Part shown: positions 1-9,344 of the stretch, piece after piece
Position numbering within the stretch: position 1 is the first letter of the stretch
Layout of the letters: every line of letters begins with the position of its first letter
Assembly (NCBI RefSeq): GCF_009720725.1
Contig: NZ_WNKT01000016.1
Coordinates: forward strand, 1-64,000
Reading direction: 5' to 3'
Source: Allochromatium palmeri
Lineage (GTDB): Bacteria > Pseudomonadota > Gammaproteobacteria > Chromatiales > Chromatiaceae
DNA length: 64,000 bases
Translations under genes and position numbers: made by a program
Notes under the pieces: model-generated
Told to the model about the DNA's origin: nothing
What the model saw: only the letters and a program-made list of their open reading frames with translations
Databases searched by the model: none

Positions 1-1
1 T

Positions 2-145
2 CAGGCACTCAAGGACTGGCACGAGAAACGCCCCAAACTCTTCAAAAAACGTGTCTACAATCTCCGGGGACTTGACATTTCTTTAGATTTTTATAATTCT
101 GACCGCTGGCCATACGTGATCCTGAGGGAGACCAGGTCTCTTTGA
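2..145 (+). pseudogene. C-terminal fragment of an integrase-core transposase (partial at left edge)
   Basis: The open frame enters from the left edge and stops at TGA 143-145 (47 codons visible). The visible start, QALKDWHEKRPKLFKKRVYN, resembles the C-terminal tail of rve-type (IS481/IS3-like) transposases, where a 'W-x-x-x-x-P-x-L-F' stretch lies near the end. The last 20 or so residues do not resemble that tail and may be read-through beyond the original end. It lies just downstream of the stop of the minus-strand sulfotransferase. Family assignment is by memory of the motif only, and the rest of the gene is outside the window. Confidence 0.4.
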
Positions 146-146
146 C

Positions 147-755
147 TCATTCGTAATATCCGTAGGATCTCGCTAATTCCCAAGCATCTTGAGCAGCGAC
201 ACGATCAAGACTATAAAGTTCATCCCATGAAGTATTTTTATACTTCTTCCAGTCGGATCGTGAATCAATATCTTTTACGTTACGAGCAACTAAAGCATCT
301 CTGTTTTCACTCAATTTTAATATACTACAAAGTAGCGCAAATTGATTTGAAAAATCCTCAAGCCTAATTCTAAAATCTGCTACTTCTTCCGCTCTTTTAT
401 TCCATGCAGTCCAAAACTTTGCGCACTGAACTGTAAGGTTCTCATTCTTACATTCCGGGCAATACGCAAAAATGTGAGACCATGCATGCTCATTGTTCGT
501 ATGATTCGATGAAATTACTTTAATAGGGTCTCGTACTAAATGAACAACATGCTCAAAAGCAACCCCTCTGCCATTGGCTTGCTTAGCCAAAACTTCCTTA
601 ATAGCAAATTGCCATGCAACAATACCGTCTGCACCCATCTTCTCATGTAAAACATCCATCCCAAGGCGACGTAAAACGGAAGTGACATAGTGAGTTCCAC
701 TTCGACCGCATCCTGTTACCAGTATTCGGCGAACAATAGGGTCTTTATTCATCAT
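147..755 (-). CDS. Small sulfotransferase-family protein
   Basis: A 202-residue cytoplasmic protein of the PAPS-dependent sulfotransferase fold. The N-terminal P-loop reads VTGCGRSGTHYVTSVL (residues ~13-28), which binds the 5'-phosphosulfate. A second conserved element, HLVRDPIKVISS (~92-103), matches the 3'-phosphate-binding strand and helix. It is shorter than typical sulfotransferases (~250-300 aa), so the acceptor-binding part is reduced. An AGAGAAG sits about six bases before two tandem ATG codons. Base composition is AT-rich like the glycosyltransferase and FkbM genes nearby, so sulfation of a surface polysaccharide is the likely role. The acceptor cannot be read from sequence. Confidence 0.75.
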   Translation of the reverse strand: MMNKDPIVRRILVTGCGRSGTHYVTSVLRRLGMDVLHEKMGADGIVAWQFAIKEVLAKQANGRGVAFEHVVHLVRDPIKVISSNHTNNEHAWSHIFAYCPECKNENLTVQCAKFWTAWNKRAEEVADFRIRLEDFSNQFALLCSILKLSENRDALVARNVKDIDSRSDWKKYKNTSWDELYSLDRVAAQDAWELARSYGYYE

Positions 756-840
756 ATATTACTTCTCTAAAAAATGTAACAAAAGGTTAGCTGATGCGCG
801 ATGGTCACGCCACCTACCGCGAACTCAAAAGAAAAAGTTA

Positions 841-1620
841 TTAATCTTTAAAGCTTATCTTTTGCGATTGACGTGGCAAGCCGCTAAGTGTTTGATCTGC
901 GTTATCAACATATATGGTTGAAAGCAACGGGAAGTACGCTCGGTGGGACAAGCTTTTATTCAGATAGCGCTGGCTGATCTCCAAGTAGTTCTTTTTATGG
1001 GCGGTTACCAATCTAACAGGTCCGTGCGCAACACATGGGAGTCCCGTATTAAAGTGATATTCACCAGGTATCACATAACATCGCGCAGTTGACTGATAAA
1101 TACATTTAGTAAGAACACCCTGGTCACCGGCATCCATATTTTTTTCAAGAGCCAACAAATACTCACTTCGCCACATAGAAAAAATCTGACGTATCTCAGG
1201 AGTGTTCTTAAAAAGTATCATGCTTGAGCTTAGATCAGATAACGGTGAAGCTTTCTTTCGAAAGGAGGCGCGCGGCAACGCTATATCAAAATACTTAAGT
1301 ATATCAAAAATGTCCTGCATATTATGAATAGCCAAAGTATCGGCATCTAAATACAAAGTCTCCTCGAAAGGCGTGTGCTTTATCCAATCTACTTTCATTT
1401 GGTATTTCCCTAATAATTCTGTTTTCTTCAGGATTACCTTATCAAAACATTTGACTTCCCTAGCTTGTTGGATGTATTCCTCATCAGTCATGACTGCGAT
1501 AGCTATCTGAGGCAAAAATTTTTTTATCGATTGAGCTGACCTTATAGCCAAAGATAAATAGGATTCGCCAGTGTACCGACTAATTCCAGTTACAGTATAC
1601 AATACTCCTCTGCTCATCAT
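841..1620 (-). CDS. Putative glycosyltransferase (GT-A fold, nucleotide-diphospho-sugar transferase-like)
   Basis: 259 residues. The start at 1620 is chosen because a GAGG lies five bases upstream and the longer frame (to 1704) adds a non-conserved extension. The protein begins MMSRGVLYTVTGISRYTGESY, and a later strand ends LYLDADTLAIHNMQDIF, with the Asp-x-Asp metal-binding motif of GT-A enzymes. The pattern (early 'TG..Y...A..SA.S', mid D-x-D, no transmembrane segment) resembles proteins annotated as putative nucleotide-diphospho-sugar transferases. It is AT-rich and lies with a sulfotransferase and methyltransferase, so a polysaccharide-decorating role is inferred. Donor and acceptor are unknown. 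Confidence 0.6.
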   Translation of the reverse strand: MMSRGVLYTVTGISRYTGESYLSLAIRSAQSIKKFLPQIAIAVMTDEEYIQQAREVKCFDKVILKKTELLGKYQMKVDWIKHTPFEETLYLDADTLAIHNMQDIFDILKYFDIALPRASFRKKASPLSDLSSSMILFKNTPEIRQIFSMWRSEYLLALEKNMDAGDQGVLTKCIYQSTARCYVIPGEYHFNTGLPCVAHGPVRLVTAHKKNYLEISQRYLNKSLSHRAYFPLLSTIYVDNADQTLSGLPRQSQKISFKD

Positions 1621-1837
1621 TTTACCTCGGGTTTTGCGTAGGTTATTATGGGTTCTAAAGTTTCCCACTTTTGCATGACACGTCATGTAGCGTGTTCGAG
1701 TCATGCACGGTGTGCGTCGGTATGATCCAAACGCCGTTCTGATCCAGGCCTCTTGGGGCGGAAAACGGACTCACGGTGGACTACGCTCATAGGGTGTAAA
1801 CGTCCACTGAACCGTCCTAACCCGGAGTCCGCTTCCC

Positions 1838-3429
1838 ATGTCGATCTTATCCACACTCCTTGACGAGTTCCACGCCGTTTTTCCGCGCGGCGTTCGCGGC
1901 CAACTGCATGGGTCCTGCTTCCTGCTGACGCTCAAAGCCCTGCTCATTCCGCTGGCCCCGGCGCGGGCGTCCAGTCTGCGCCGTGTCATCGCCGTGGTGT
2001 TCGGTGTGACGCTCTCGCGCTCGGCCTACTATCGCTTCATGGCCTCAGCGCGCTTGCCCTGGAAGGCGCTGTGGGTGCGCCTGTGGCGCGGTACCCCGAG
2101 TCCGCTCACCGATGGGCGCCTGATCATGGGGCTGGACGATTCGATCAACCCCAAGACCGGACGTAAGATCTTCGGGTGTCAGACCACCTTTGATCATGCG
2201 GCCAAGCCGAATCAATCCGCCTATCCGTGGGCGCAGACGATTCTGTTGCTCGGGCTGCTCAAGCGCGTCCATGGACGCTGGGCCTGTATTCCTTGGGCCT
2301 TTGCCTGGTATCTACGCCTGGCGACCTTGCGCCTGGGCTGTCAGCGCCTGCGCGGACGCGCCATTGGCTTCGAGACCAAGTTCGCTCAGGCTACACGCCT
2401 GCTGCGGTTCTTAGCCGTCGTGTTTCCCAAGACCCCGATCCTGGTCGTCGCCGACAGCTGGTTTGGCAACAACGGACTCTGGAAGCCGATGCGTCAGGCC
2501 CTCGGCCCACAGGTCGATCTGCTGGCCCGGATGCGCGTTACCACCGCCCTCTACGATTTGCCGCCCCCGCCGAGCGGAACACGCGGACGTCCGCCCAAAT
2601 ACGGCCCGCGTCTGGGCACCGTGAAAGACCTCGCTGAGCGTCTGCGTCCAGAGGCCCGCTGTGAAACCCTCCAACTCTATGGACGTCAGCAACCGGTACA
2701 GTTCGCCGAACGCCTCGTCATGCTCAAGACCCTCAAACGCCGTGTGCGCCTCGTTTGCGTCTTTCGGCGCTCCCACTACGTTGCCCTCTTCACCACCGAT
2801 CTGACCCTCACCCCCGCGCAGATCATCGAATTCTATGCGGTAGTTGTCAGCATACTTGTCGCCTGCATCGGTGTGAAGTCACTTAAGAGACAAGCCAGGG
2901 TTCAGGTTGGCACTGGGGTTGGGCAAGATGACCATGATCGGGTCTCTGTGGCCTGTAGGCCGCTCCAGTGCTGGGGATGTGGCCCATGTCGCTCTGGTGC
3001 TGAGAGCGGCTTTGAGACAGGATCTGAGCATCCTCGCCTACTCGATGTATTAAGAAAGATCGCAAGAGCAAACGACATGTATTCTGACACTGAGGGTATG
3101 GGGCTCGGTGGAAACTCGAATCCGGGTTCAAAGAAATCAAACAGGACATCGGCAGCGCTCAGACACAAGCGCGCACCCCCGAAGCCGTCGACAACCACCT
3201 CAACTTCTGCCTGCTGGCCACCGCCTTGACCTGGATCTTCGGCGACAGCCTCACCCAGGCCCCGGACCGACGCTACGCCACGGCGCGTCGCACCCAGTAC
3301 ACCTTCGCCGATCTGCGCCGTGCCTTCGCCAAGGCCCTGACCGGGGAGAATTTTGAGGGGGATTGCGCCGCTCCCAGCAAACCCCCGCCAAATTCCATCG
3401 CCGACGCCCTACTCAGGCTGGTCGCCTAG
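1838..3429 (+). pseudogene. IS4-type DDE transposase, interrupted by a small insertion
   Basis: The frame from ATG 1838 encodes a DDE transposase: first Asp in LIMGLDDSINPKTGRKIFG, second Asp in ILVVADSWFGNNGLW, and the YREK signature Y-x2-R-x3-E-x6-K at the C-terminal end (tyrosine codon 2834, then ARWKLESGFKEIK). The gene is broken between 2841 and 3096. Downstream of 3097 the matching frame is shifted and runs to TAG at 3427-3429. Deleting 263 bp (insert plus one 7-bp repeat) leaves 1,329 bp, an exact 442-codon gene reading FYAARWKLESGFKEIK. Flanking bases 1700-1837 and 3430-3464 probably contain the IS ends, but I could not pair terminal repeats. GC-rich inside an AT-rich island, so it arrived separately. 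Confidence 0.8.
2841..3096. mobile_element. MITE-like ~256-bp insertion inside the IS4 transposase
   Basis: The segment separates two halves of a transposase gene that fit together once it is removed. Near its ends are imperfect inverted repeats: left TGTCAGCATACTTGTCGCCTG (2845 on) and, on the opposite strand, TGTCAGAATACATGTCGTTTG ending at 3089. It is flanked by near-identical 7-mers TATGCGG (2834-2840) and TATGGGG (3097-3103), consistent with a target-site duplication. No transposase is encoded inside. The exact boundary is uncertain by a few bases, because the repeats begin 4 bp in on the left and 7 bp in on the right. The parent family is not identified. Confidence 0.7.
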
Positions 3430-3464
3430 GGCCAAAAACGGGAAACTTTAGATGGGTTCAGCTA

Positions 3465-3651
3465 AGCTCGACTTTGGCCATTTTCCCTGATCAGTAACTC
3501 CTTTTCAATCAGTAACTTACAAGGCGCAAGAAAAATAGCGAGGGGTCAAAATCCGGCGTTCGTGCGTCCAGACCCCCTCTAATTTTCCACCCCTACGGAG
3601 TTTCAAGCACTTAGCTGGCTGTGGGAGTCCAAAAATGGCCAAAGTCGAGCT
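3465..3651. repeat. 187-bp palindrome-ended element
   Basis: A perfect 20-bp inverted repeat, AGCTCGACTTTGGCCATTTT at 3465-3484 and its complement at 3632-3651, encloses ~147 bp with no ORF. The IS4-type transposase ends 36 bp to the left. The repeat could be a second miniature element or a relic of an IS whose transposase has been lost. The whole stretch 3430-3781 is gene-free: after this element it is AT-rich and holds nothing else I recognise. Confidence 0.6.
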
Positions 3652-3781
3652 AAGTACATTAATCCAATTTCTTGTAACTTAAAGCCATTTGTAATTATAA
3701 TAATTATTTTTTAATTGAGTTAAGAATTTTGATGTTGAGGCACTTCTCCCGAACGTTTTGAGCCTTCCGGCGTCGCACTTT

Positions 3782-4468
3782 TTATCGGAATGGCTCCCAA
3801 AGACCTTTATCGAAATTGCTTATTGGCGGCCTCATTCTGACTGCAAGAGGGTTTCGCACGAATATCAGGTCACATTGATAAAGTGCTGGCCCGTAATAGA
3901 CCAAATCAACAATGTCCCAAAGCTGGAAGCCAGCCTCTTGGCAAGATCTGAGCCTCGCACCAAGCGTGGCAAAAGTAGCTTCGATTATTATCACTGAAGC
4001 GCGCTTTAAGTGCTCGCCGAAACCTAGTAGTACTTCTAGATCTTTTCCATCCACATCGATTTTCAGTAAGAAGTTTGGATCCACAGTGATGCTTAAGGAG
4101 TCAAACCGCCTTATTTCCATCGGTGAACATTTAATTATATTCTTCCCATCCACATCAACAGGCTTCTCTAGTATCTGACTATGAGTCGCTGAATTTCCTC
4201 CTGCTACATTTTTCTCAACCAGCCAAGCATCATAATCCCGATCAGATAAAGCTACACAAAAAAGCTCATGTTCTAGTGACTGATATTTGCTGGCGATGGG
4301 ATCGCGAAAGTGTTCCATTGGCTCAAAGAGGTAATGTTTTGCCTTCGGAAACGCAGATATGAGTTCCGGCGTGCCAAAATTCACACCGACGTCGATCACA
4401 TTCTTTATATCCAGATGCTCCCGGATACGCCGCAGAACATCGATCTTAGATGGTCGGGGTGCCGTCAT
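3782..4468 (-). CDS. FkbM-family SAM-dependent methyltransferase
   Basis: 228 residues. Class I methyltransferase core: the SAM-binding strand and loop is NVIDVGVNFGTPELI (~23-37), the acidic strand end is YLFEPMEHF (~46-54), and the FkbM hallmark FLLKIDVDGKDLEVLLGF occurs near residue 135. FkbM enzymes O-methylate sugars or small molecules; in polysaccharide loci they often methylate a hexose. GAGGG lies about nine bases before the ATG. It sits between the IS-derived block and the large glycosyltransferase-sulfotransferase gene, on the same strand as the latter but separated by 285 bp, so it need not be co-transcribed. The 4469-4753 gap shows no gene or clear terminator. Confidence 0.8.
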   Translation of the reverse strand: MTAPRPSKIDVLRRIREHLDIKNVIDVGVNFGTPELISAFPKAKHYLFEPMEHFRDPIASKYQSLEHELFCVALSDRDYDAWLVEKNVAGGNSATHSQILEKPVDVDGKNIIKCSPMEIRRFDSLSITVDPNFLLKIDVDGKDLEVLLGFGEHLKRASVIIIEATFATLGARLRSCQEAGFQLWDIVDLVYYGPALYQCDLIFVRNPLAVRMRPPISNFDKGLWEPFR

Positions 4469-4753
4469 TACTCTAACCCTCTGAACTACTGTCTGCTATG
4501 GCCTTGATTATGGCTTGGATCTACTAGCTGCAGTAAACCCAGTTCATCAGGGAAACAGCCTGATTTTGCGACCTCAAATTAGCCATTTTTTCCGCATCGC
4601 TAGTTTTTGGATCAGGCGTGCCCAAGATCTTTGTTATCAGTTAAAAGAAATGAACTTATAACCCCTACTAGGCTACATAGCAAAACACTAAAATAACCTC
4701 CCCGCGCATCGCGTTCCCACACTGCGGACGAAAGACCCCTCTTGAAGAGATTG

Positions 4754-7700
4754 TCACGATTTACAACTTCGAAGGTAAGTATATTGACCAGCTATATTTT
4801 TTTGTTCTCTGACAAGATTACCGCTATCAGTAACTTGAATTAAAGAATAAACTGTATCGATTAGCGGAAAAGAATCAAAAGCTTGCATCCTTTCAGTTAG
4901 ATCAACCAGAGTGTCTATCTCCGCTAAATATTCTTTTTTTAATTCTCTACTTAACTGCCCGATGCGCTCATGGAAAATGCCAAGGGCTTTATTTACAGGA
5001 ACAATTTCTTCTGTTTCTGCAAAACGACGCCATAGGTTCCAGTCGCCCGCAAGACCAAGTCGTGAAAAATCCATTTTTACTGAAATTCTTTTCCACATAA
5101 ACCCTCGGAAATAGGTGCCTTCTTGCTGCAAGAATGGCCAAAAATGACCATCACATAAGCCGCGACGTAGCACTTCACTATTAACAGGCAAATGATGCTC
5201 ACTAACCTTGTTACTTAACGACTTAACACAGGTTTTTCCAGTAACCCAATTAATAGAAACATCAGGCATTTGGTCAATGAAAGACAATAATCCACACGAA
5301 CCGGCTGTTAGCGTATCATCCGCATTGAGCCACGTCATCCAGTCCTCGTCCCGTATCGGAAGAGCCTCAAATCCTTTCGCAACCGCATCATACATACCAG
5401 TATCCGTTTCAGACCGCCACGTCATCGTCAATAACCGACATCTTCCCTGCAATTCGCCGCTTTCAATTCGCTTTTTCCAGCTCTCGACTACCTGGATTGT
5501 TCCGTCGGTTGAGCCACCATCTTGAATATGATAGTAGAGTTCAAAATCTCCCTCTTGGTTAACAACACTCTTAATACAGCGTTCAATATATTCAGCTCCA
5601 TTAAGCACCGGCGTAACCAAGAATATTCTAGTCGTAGCCGAATCATCACGCCGCTCATAATCTACAATCGTTTGTTCAGTGCTCTTTCTCTCTATCGGCT
5701 TTGAGAACAACCAAAGGTCATGCGCAATCGCCTTTGTCTCTCTCCCAACATCACGATCCGCCCATAATGATGTAAATCTTCGATACAACTCTTGGCTCAT
5801 CCCTTCAGACTCAATTAGCTTGGTTAGCTCTTCAAATCTCTTCCGCAACCCTTCTTCAAAGCAGCCTGCAACCGTTCTTAGCCCTGAGCTTAGTGCTTGA
5901 GGTATTGCGCAAAACAACGAAATATTTCGCGCAATAGCAAGTAACTGTCCATAGCCAAGAACAAGCTTTGGCTTATTGGATAAACCGGGTGAACGACGGT
6001 CATAAATTGACCCTACATATGCACTATAACACCACTGTCCCTCTCGCGAGGTAGAGGCAAGTCTCATTTTGAGCGCCCAGTCTTCATAAAGATCAAAGTA
6101 AGGATCGAAGCCCCCGACACGCTCATACAATTTTTTGGGTATCAGCAGATCCCTCGGAACTGGAGCGCTACGAGACGCAAGCAATTGTAATAATTTGTCG
6201 GGCGGCGCATTGTGATACTCGCTGCTATCTAAGCGCGCAGGACCGGTTTCAGTCAGCGTCAACGTGTCACTGAACGCAACGTTATTCGGATTATTCCCGA
6301 GCGCGGCGAACTCAGCCTCTAGCTTTTCCGGCGCAAAGAGGTCATCACCGTCCAAGGTCGTTACAAAATCCGTATTAAGTGCTTGAAAACCTAATCTACG
6401 GGCCATTGCAACTCCGAGATTATCGGCGTTTCTAATCAACTTAAGCGAGAACTGAGTGCAGTTTGATTTAACCTTGCGAAGAAGTTCAAATGACGCATCG
6501 CTGGATGCATCATCTACAACGACAACTTCATCTGGAAGCCTCGTTTGCCCCATCAACGAAGCAAGCGTATGTTCAATCGTGCTTTCGTTGTTATAACAAG
6601 TCACGACAACACCAATTGAGAATTGGCACGTCTTACTTCCCTTCGTCTGATTCTGTTCAAAGCCCGGTCGACGATATTGCTCTTTGCTAAGTAAGCTCCA
6701 AGGGGGGAAGATATCTTCCATATTTTTTTTTTCCAAATTTTTCTTTATCTCATCTAGGCTGTATCCAAGCTCAGCAATTACGTCAGGCGGAATTAAATCG
6801 AGACATTTTGTGAGCGCCCTTCTATTTTTTACTGTCTTAATCCCATCGAGCCATTTAAATGGATTGTTGACTGGTTTAGTATTTTTGTACACGGACTCAG
6901 GGTCACCAAATGCAAATTTTCGCGTGCTGGATGCTTTTGAGTATTCGATGTAGTCGTCCGAGTATGGTATGCCGAGATACTGGCATATTCCTCGCACTTG
7001 TGATTGTGGCTCGGCGACGAGATCCTCGTATTTGACAACGTGCTTTTTAGACCCGTTATTCAAATATCTGGCTAGGCTTTTGAAACCTTCCGTGAAATCA
7101 TATCTGTAATATTCGTCATTAAATACACTATCAAAATCTCCTCGTCGCCAAGTTTGCGCATAGGAAGTAATTACGGCAGCAGGATTCCTTAAAAGGACAA
7201 TAAACTTTGCGTTTGGGTATAGCTCTTGGATTTTTTCGGCGATGTAGATGTACCGCGGCGTCTTGTCCAGAAAATATTTCTTCTGCGTCTGCTTCATTGC
7301 TGCGGAGTATACTGCATCCGCATAGACTTTTTGAGCATGTTGTACGGCATTCGGACTACCGATATCTTTTTGAAAAATACTGATGGCCTCTGATGCCAGT
7401 TCAGTGCAGTAACGCGTTTTAGTTAGGTTATGATCGGTGCCAGCCAGAAGAGGAAGCATTACCCAAGGTTCGCTCGCAGTTCCAATCATCCTAGTGTTTT
7501 CTAAAATTTTCTGCAGCAACGTTGAGCCAGAACGCGGCATGGAAATCAGAAAAATTAACCTGTTTTCTACGTTGCTTAAAATGCTATTTAAGTGCTTGTT
7601 CGTATTGAACGTTTGTGGATTAACCCATTTTCCTTGGGTCGCTAACAGAGACCGATAAAAATCGTCAATTTCCTGTCTGTCGATTCGTGGGTGCTGGTAT

Positions 7701-8521
7701 TTTCTCACGACTTGCCAGCGTTCAAGCGTCCTTTCGTAAAAGTCCGAACTTATCCCTACTGGTTCTATCTGACTGACGGCCCATGGAAGCTGCCGAAATG
7801 ACGAACCGCCTGTGTATAAGCGATATAGGAGATCGTAGTCAGATACAATGCGATACGCTTGGTTATATTTGTTGTTTTTGATTTGTGACGTTTTGAAAAA
7901 AACTGACTGATGCGAACAAACCATCCCTTTCCATAGGTTTTCGATATCACCCGCTGAGGTAACGTTTGGCGAAACGAATATGCAGTCGCCATACAAAACA
8001 TCATGTTTCGTGCCTTCGTCTACGTTATCCAGAAACTTGGATACTATCGTATCATCTACCAAGGTATCGCCAGAATTAAGGAAAAGCGTATAGTCTGACT
8101 CTGACAGACTTATGCCTAAGTTCATTGCATCATAAACACCTACATCTTTGCCATAAATCGCGATGTCAATATCTGAGGCTTTGTCATGCAGATAGTCGAG
8201 CGAACCGTCATCGGAGTAACCATCTATTACTATATATTGTATTTGCCCTCGCGCTGTTTGCTTAAGCACACTTTCAACAGTGCTCGCTAAACCTTTTTTA
8301 TTGTTAAGATTTACGGTAACTATAGATAGCGGTTTGCGGCTTGAAAAACACCTAACTTCTTGCCAAACATTAGCGCACTTACAAATATTCAATGCCAAAA
8401 GACAGTCGTGACGTGATACAACGCTGGACGAGATCTGTGAATTGATGACCGCCGCGAGTTTTGACAACTGATTGTTGTTAAATAGCTCGCGAATTTCGCG
8501 TGAGAAATTTTTCTTTTCCAT
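4754..8521 (-). CDS. Four-domain protein: GT2 - sulfotransferase - GT2 - GT2
   Basis: 1,255 residues. After a ~60-residue N-terminal extension, domain 1 (~64-300) is a GT2 fold: LSIVTVNLNN, an acidic pair in VIDGYSDDGS and FLNSGDTLVDD. Domain 2 (~321-600) is a sulfotransferase: P-loop FLISMPRSGSTLLQK, 3'-phosphate element FIVLLRNPAAVITSYAQTW. Domain 3 (~635-900) is a GT2: GVVVTCYNN, VVDDASSDAS, TTLDGDDLF, GGFDPYFDLYEDW. Domain 4 (~964-1200) is another GT2: FLVTPVLNG, IQDGGSTDGT, WLNADDTL. No signal peptide or membrane helix is seen, so it is cytoplasmic. The combination implies sugar transfer coupled to sulfation on one chain, probably for a sulfated surface glycan. AT-rich; no clear ribosome-binding site at the ATG. 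Confidence 0.85.
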   Translation of the reverse strand: MEKKNFSREIRELFNNNQLSKLAAVINSQISSSVVSRHDCLLALNICKCANVWQEVRCFSSRKPLSIVTVNLNNKKGLASTVESVLKQTARGQIQYIVIDGYSDDGSLDYLHDKASDIDIAIYGKDVGVYDAMNLGISLSESDYTLFLNSGDTLVDDTIVSKFLDNVDEGTKHDVLYGDCIFVSPNVTSAGDIENLWKGMVCSHQSVFFKTSQIKNNKYNQAYRIVSDYDLLYRLYTGGSSFRQLPWAVSQIEPVGISSDFYERTLERWQVVRKYQHPRIDRQEIDDFYRSLLATQGKWVNPQTFNTNKHLNSILSNVENRLIFLISMPRSGSTLLQKILENTRMIGTASEPWVMLPLLAGTDHNLTKTRYCTELASEAISIFQKDIGSPNAVQHAQKVYADAVYSAAMKQTQKKYFLDKTPRYIYIAEKIQELYPNAKFIVLLRNPAAVITSYAQTWRRGDFDSVFNDEYYRYDFTEGFKSLARYLNNGSKKHVVKYEDLVAEPQSQVRGICQYLGIPYSDDYIEYSKASSTRKFAFGDPESVYKNTKPVNNPFKWLDGIKTVKNRRALTKCLDLIPPDVIAELGYSLDEIKKNLEKKNMEDIFPPWSLLSKEQYRRPGFEQNQTKGSKTCQFSIGVVVTCYNNESTIEHTLASLMGQTRLPDEVVVVDDASSDASFELLRKVKSNCTQFSLKLIRNADNLGVAMARRLGFQALNTDFVTTLDGDDLFAPEKLEAEFAALGNNPNNVAFSDTLTLTETGPARLDSSEYHNAPPDKLLQLLASRSAPVPRDLLIPKKLYERVGGFDPYFDLYEDWALKMRLASTSREGQWCYSAYVGSIYDRRSPGLSNKPKLVLGYGQLLAIARNISLFCAIPQALSSGLRTVAGCFEEGLRKRFEELTKLIESEGMSQELYRRFTSLWADRDVGRETKAIAHDLWLFSKPIERKSTEQTIVDYERRDDSATTRIFLVTPVLNGAEYIERCIKSVVNQEGDFELYYHIQDGGSTDGTIQVVESWKKRIESGELQGRCRLLTMTWRSETDTGMYDAVAKGFEALPIRDEDWMTWLNADDTLTAGSCGLLSFIDQMPDVSINWVTGKTCVKSLSNKVSEHHLPVNSEVLRRGLCDGHFWPFLQQEGTYFRGFMWKRISVKMDFSRLGLAGDWNLWRRFAETEEIVPVNKALGIFHERIGQLSRELKKEYLAEIDTLVDLTERMQAFDSFPLIDTVYSLIQVTDSGNLVREQKNIAGQYTYLRSCKS

Positions 8522-8699
8522 CTGCAGTCGCTAATAAAAAGTGGAATGGAGGCAATTTCCTAACGCATCGAATGCACTTGCGGTTCAGTGCCGCATTGCC
8601 GTTGCAGTTCAACACATTTCGGATAAAAAGAGTTTTCCAGATCTCTCAAATCTTGCTGGCTTTCGCTTAATTACGGAAGCCAGACTGATGTGCGCAAAA

Positions 8700-8948
8700 T
8701 CATGCGTAGGTATGCCGGTAGGTTCGGGTCGTCATGACCGAAACACGATTGACCTCAATCCAGCAACGGATGGCCTCACTGCTTGGAGTCGCGTTACGGG
8801 TCACCTCATGCAACACCATATCGACGATATGCACCGGCCAGTTGGGCTTGAGCAACAGATCGAGTACTTGCCCGTAGGCCAGAGTGATCAGGGGCCCAGC
8901 ATCCGGCAACAGAAAGACCGGCGCCCGATTGGCGATGACATCGCTCAT
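8700..8948 (-). pseudogene. Truncated PIN-like toxin
   Basis: 82 residues. The first ~67 look like the N-terminal half of a PIN-domain nuclease: an Asp early in FLLPDAGPLITLAYG, a VHIVDMVLHEVTR helix carrying a conserved Glu, then EAIRCWIEVN. Family members usually run to ~140-170 residues with further acidic residues, and these are absent. The frame ends abruptly in an unrelated tail (TTRTYRHTYA). Its ATG overlaps the stop of the antitoxin-like gene (ATGA), as in a type II toxin-antitoxin operon. Truncation suggests the toxin is dead or that the C-terminus was replaced. The 8522-8699 stretch shows no recognisable continuation. Confidence 0.55.
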
Positions 8949-9289
8949 CCGGCCAGCGCATTGAGTTCCGCCACCATGCCGCGCGTCGTGGCTTCCGATA
9001 GACGCGGCATCGGCAAATGCGCCTGCATCATCAGCAAAAACAGATCCTCATCCGTACCGATGCCCAAGGCACGCATCGCCGCCAGATCGTCAATACGCCC
9101 CAGGGCAAAATCGAGCAGGATACGATAGTTCTGATTACCCACGGCTTCAGCCAATTCGAAGGTTTCGACGAGATAGCGCAACTCGGTATTGAAAATGGCG
9201 TTCACCGAGGTCTCCGTCTTGGCCGCGATGCGCTCCGCACGCTTGAGCAGGTCGCGATCAACCACACCGGTAAAATTGACTGTCGCCAT
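8945..9289 (-). CDS. Antitoxin-like protein upstream of the PIN fragment
   Basis: 114 residues from ATG 9289, preceded by AAGGAG at a good distance; the longer frame to 9343 is not needed. The N-terminus MATVNFTGVVDRDLLKRAERIAAKTETSVNAIF fits a short ribbon-helix-helix-type DNA-binding segment as in VapB/RelB-like antitoxins. The rest is an acidic helical tail. The stop overlaps the ATG of the PIN-like gene by 4 bp. The pairing and order (antitoxin first) are typical of type II modules. The exact antitoxin family is not recognised. Confidence 0.55.
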   Translation of the reverse strand: MATVNFTGVVDRDLLKRAERIAAKTETSVNAIFNTELRYLVETFELAEAVGNQNYRILLDFALGRIDDLAAMRALGIGTDEDLFLLMMQAHLPMPRLSEATTRGMVAELNALAG

Positions 9290-9344
9290 CAGTGTACTCC
9301 TTGATTGTATGGTAATTGGGGCGCAAAACGAGATCAAATGCACT

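Noticed and set aside
781-840. Short ORF MRDGHATYRELKRKSY
   Set aside because: Only 16 codons, no ribosome-binding site and no recognisable family.
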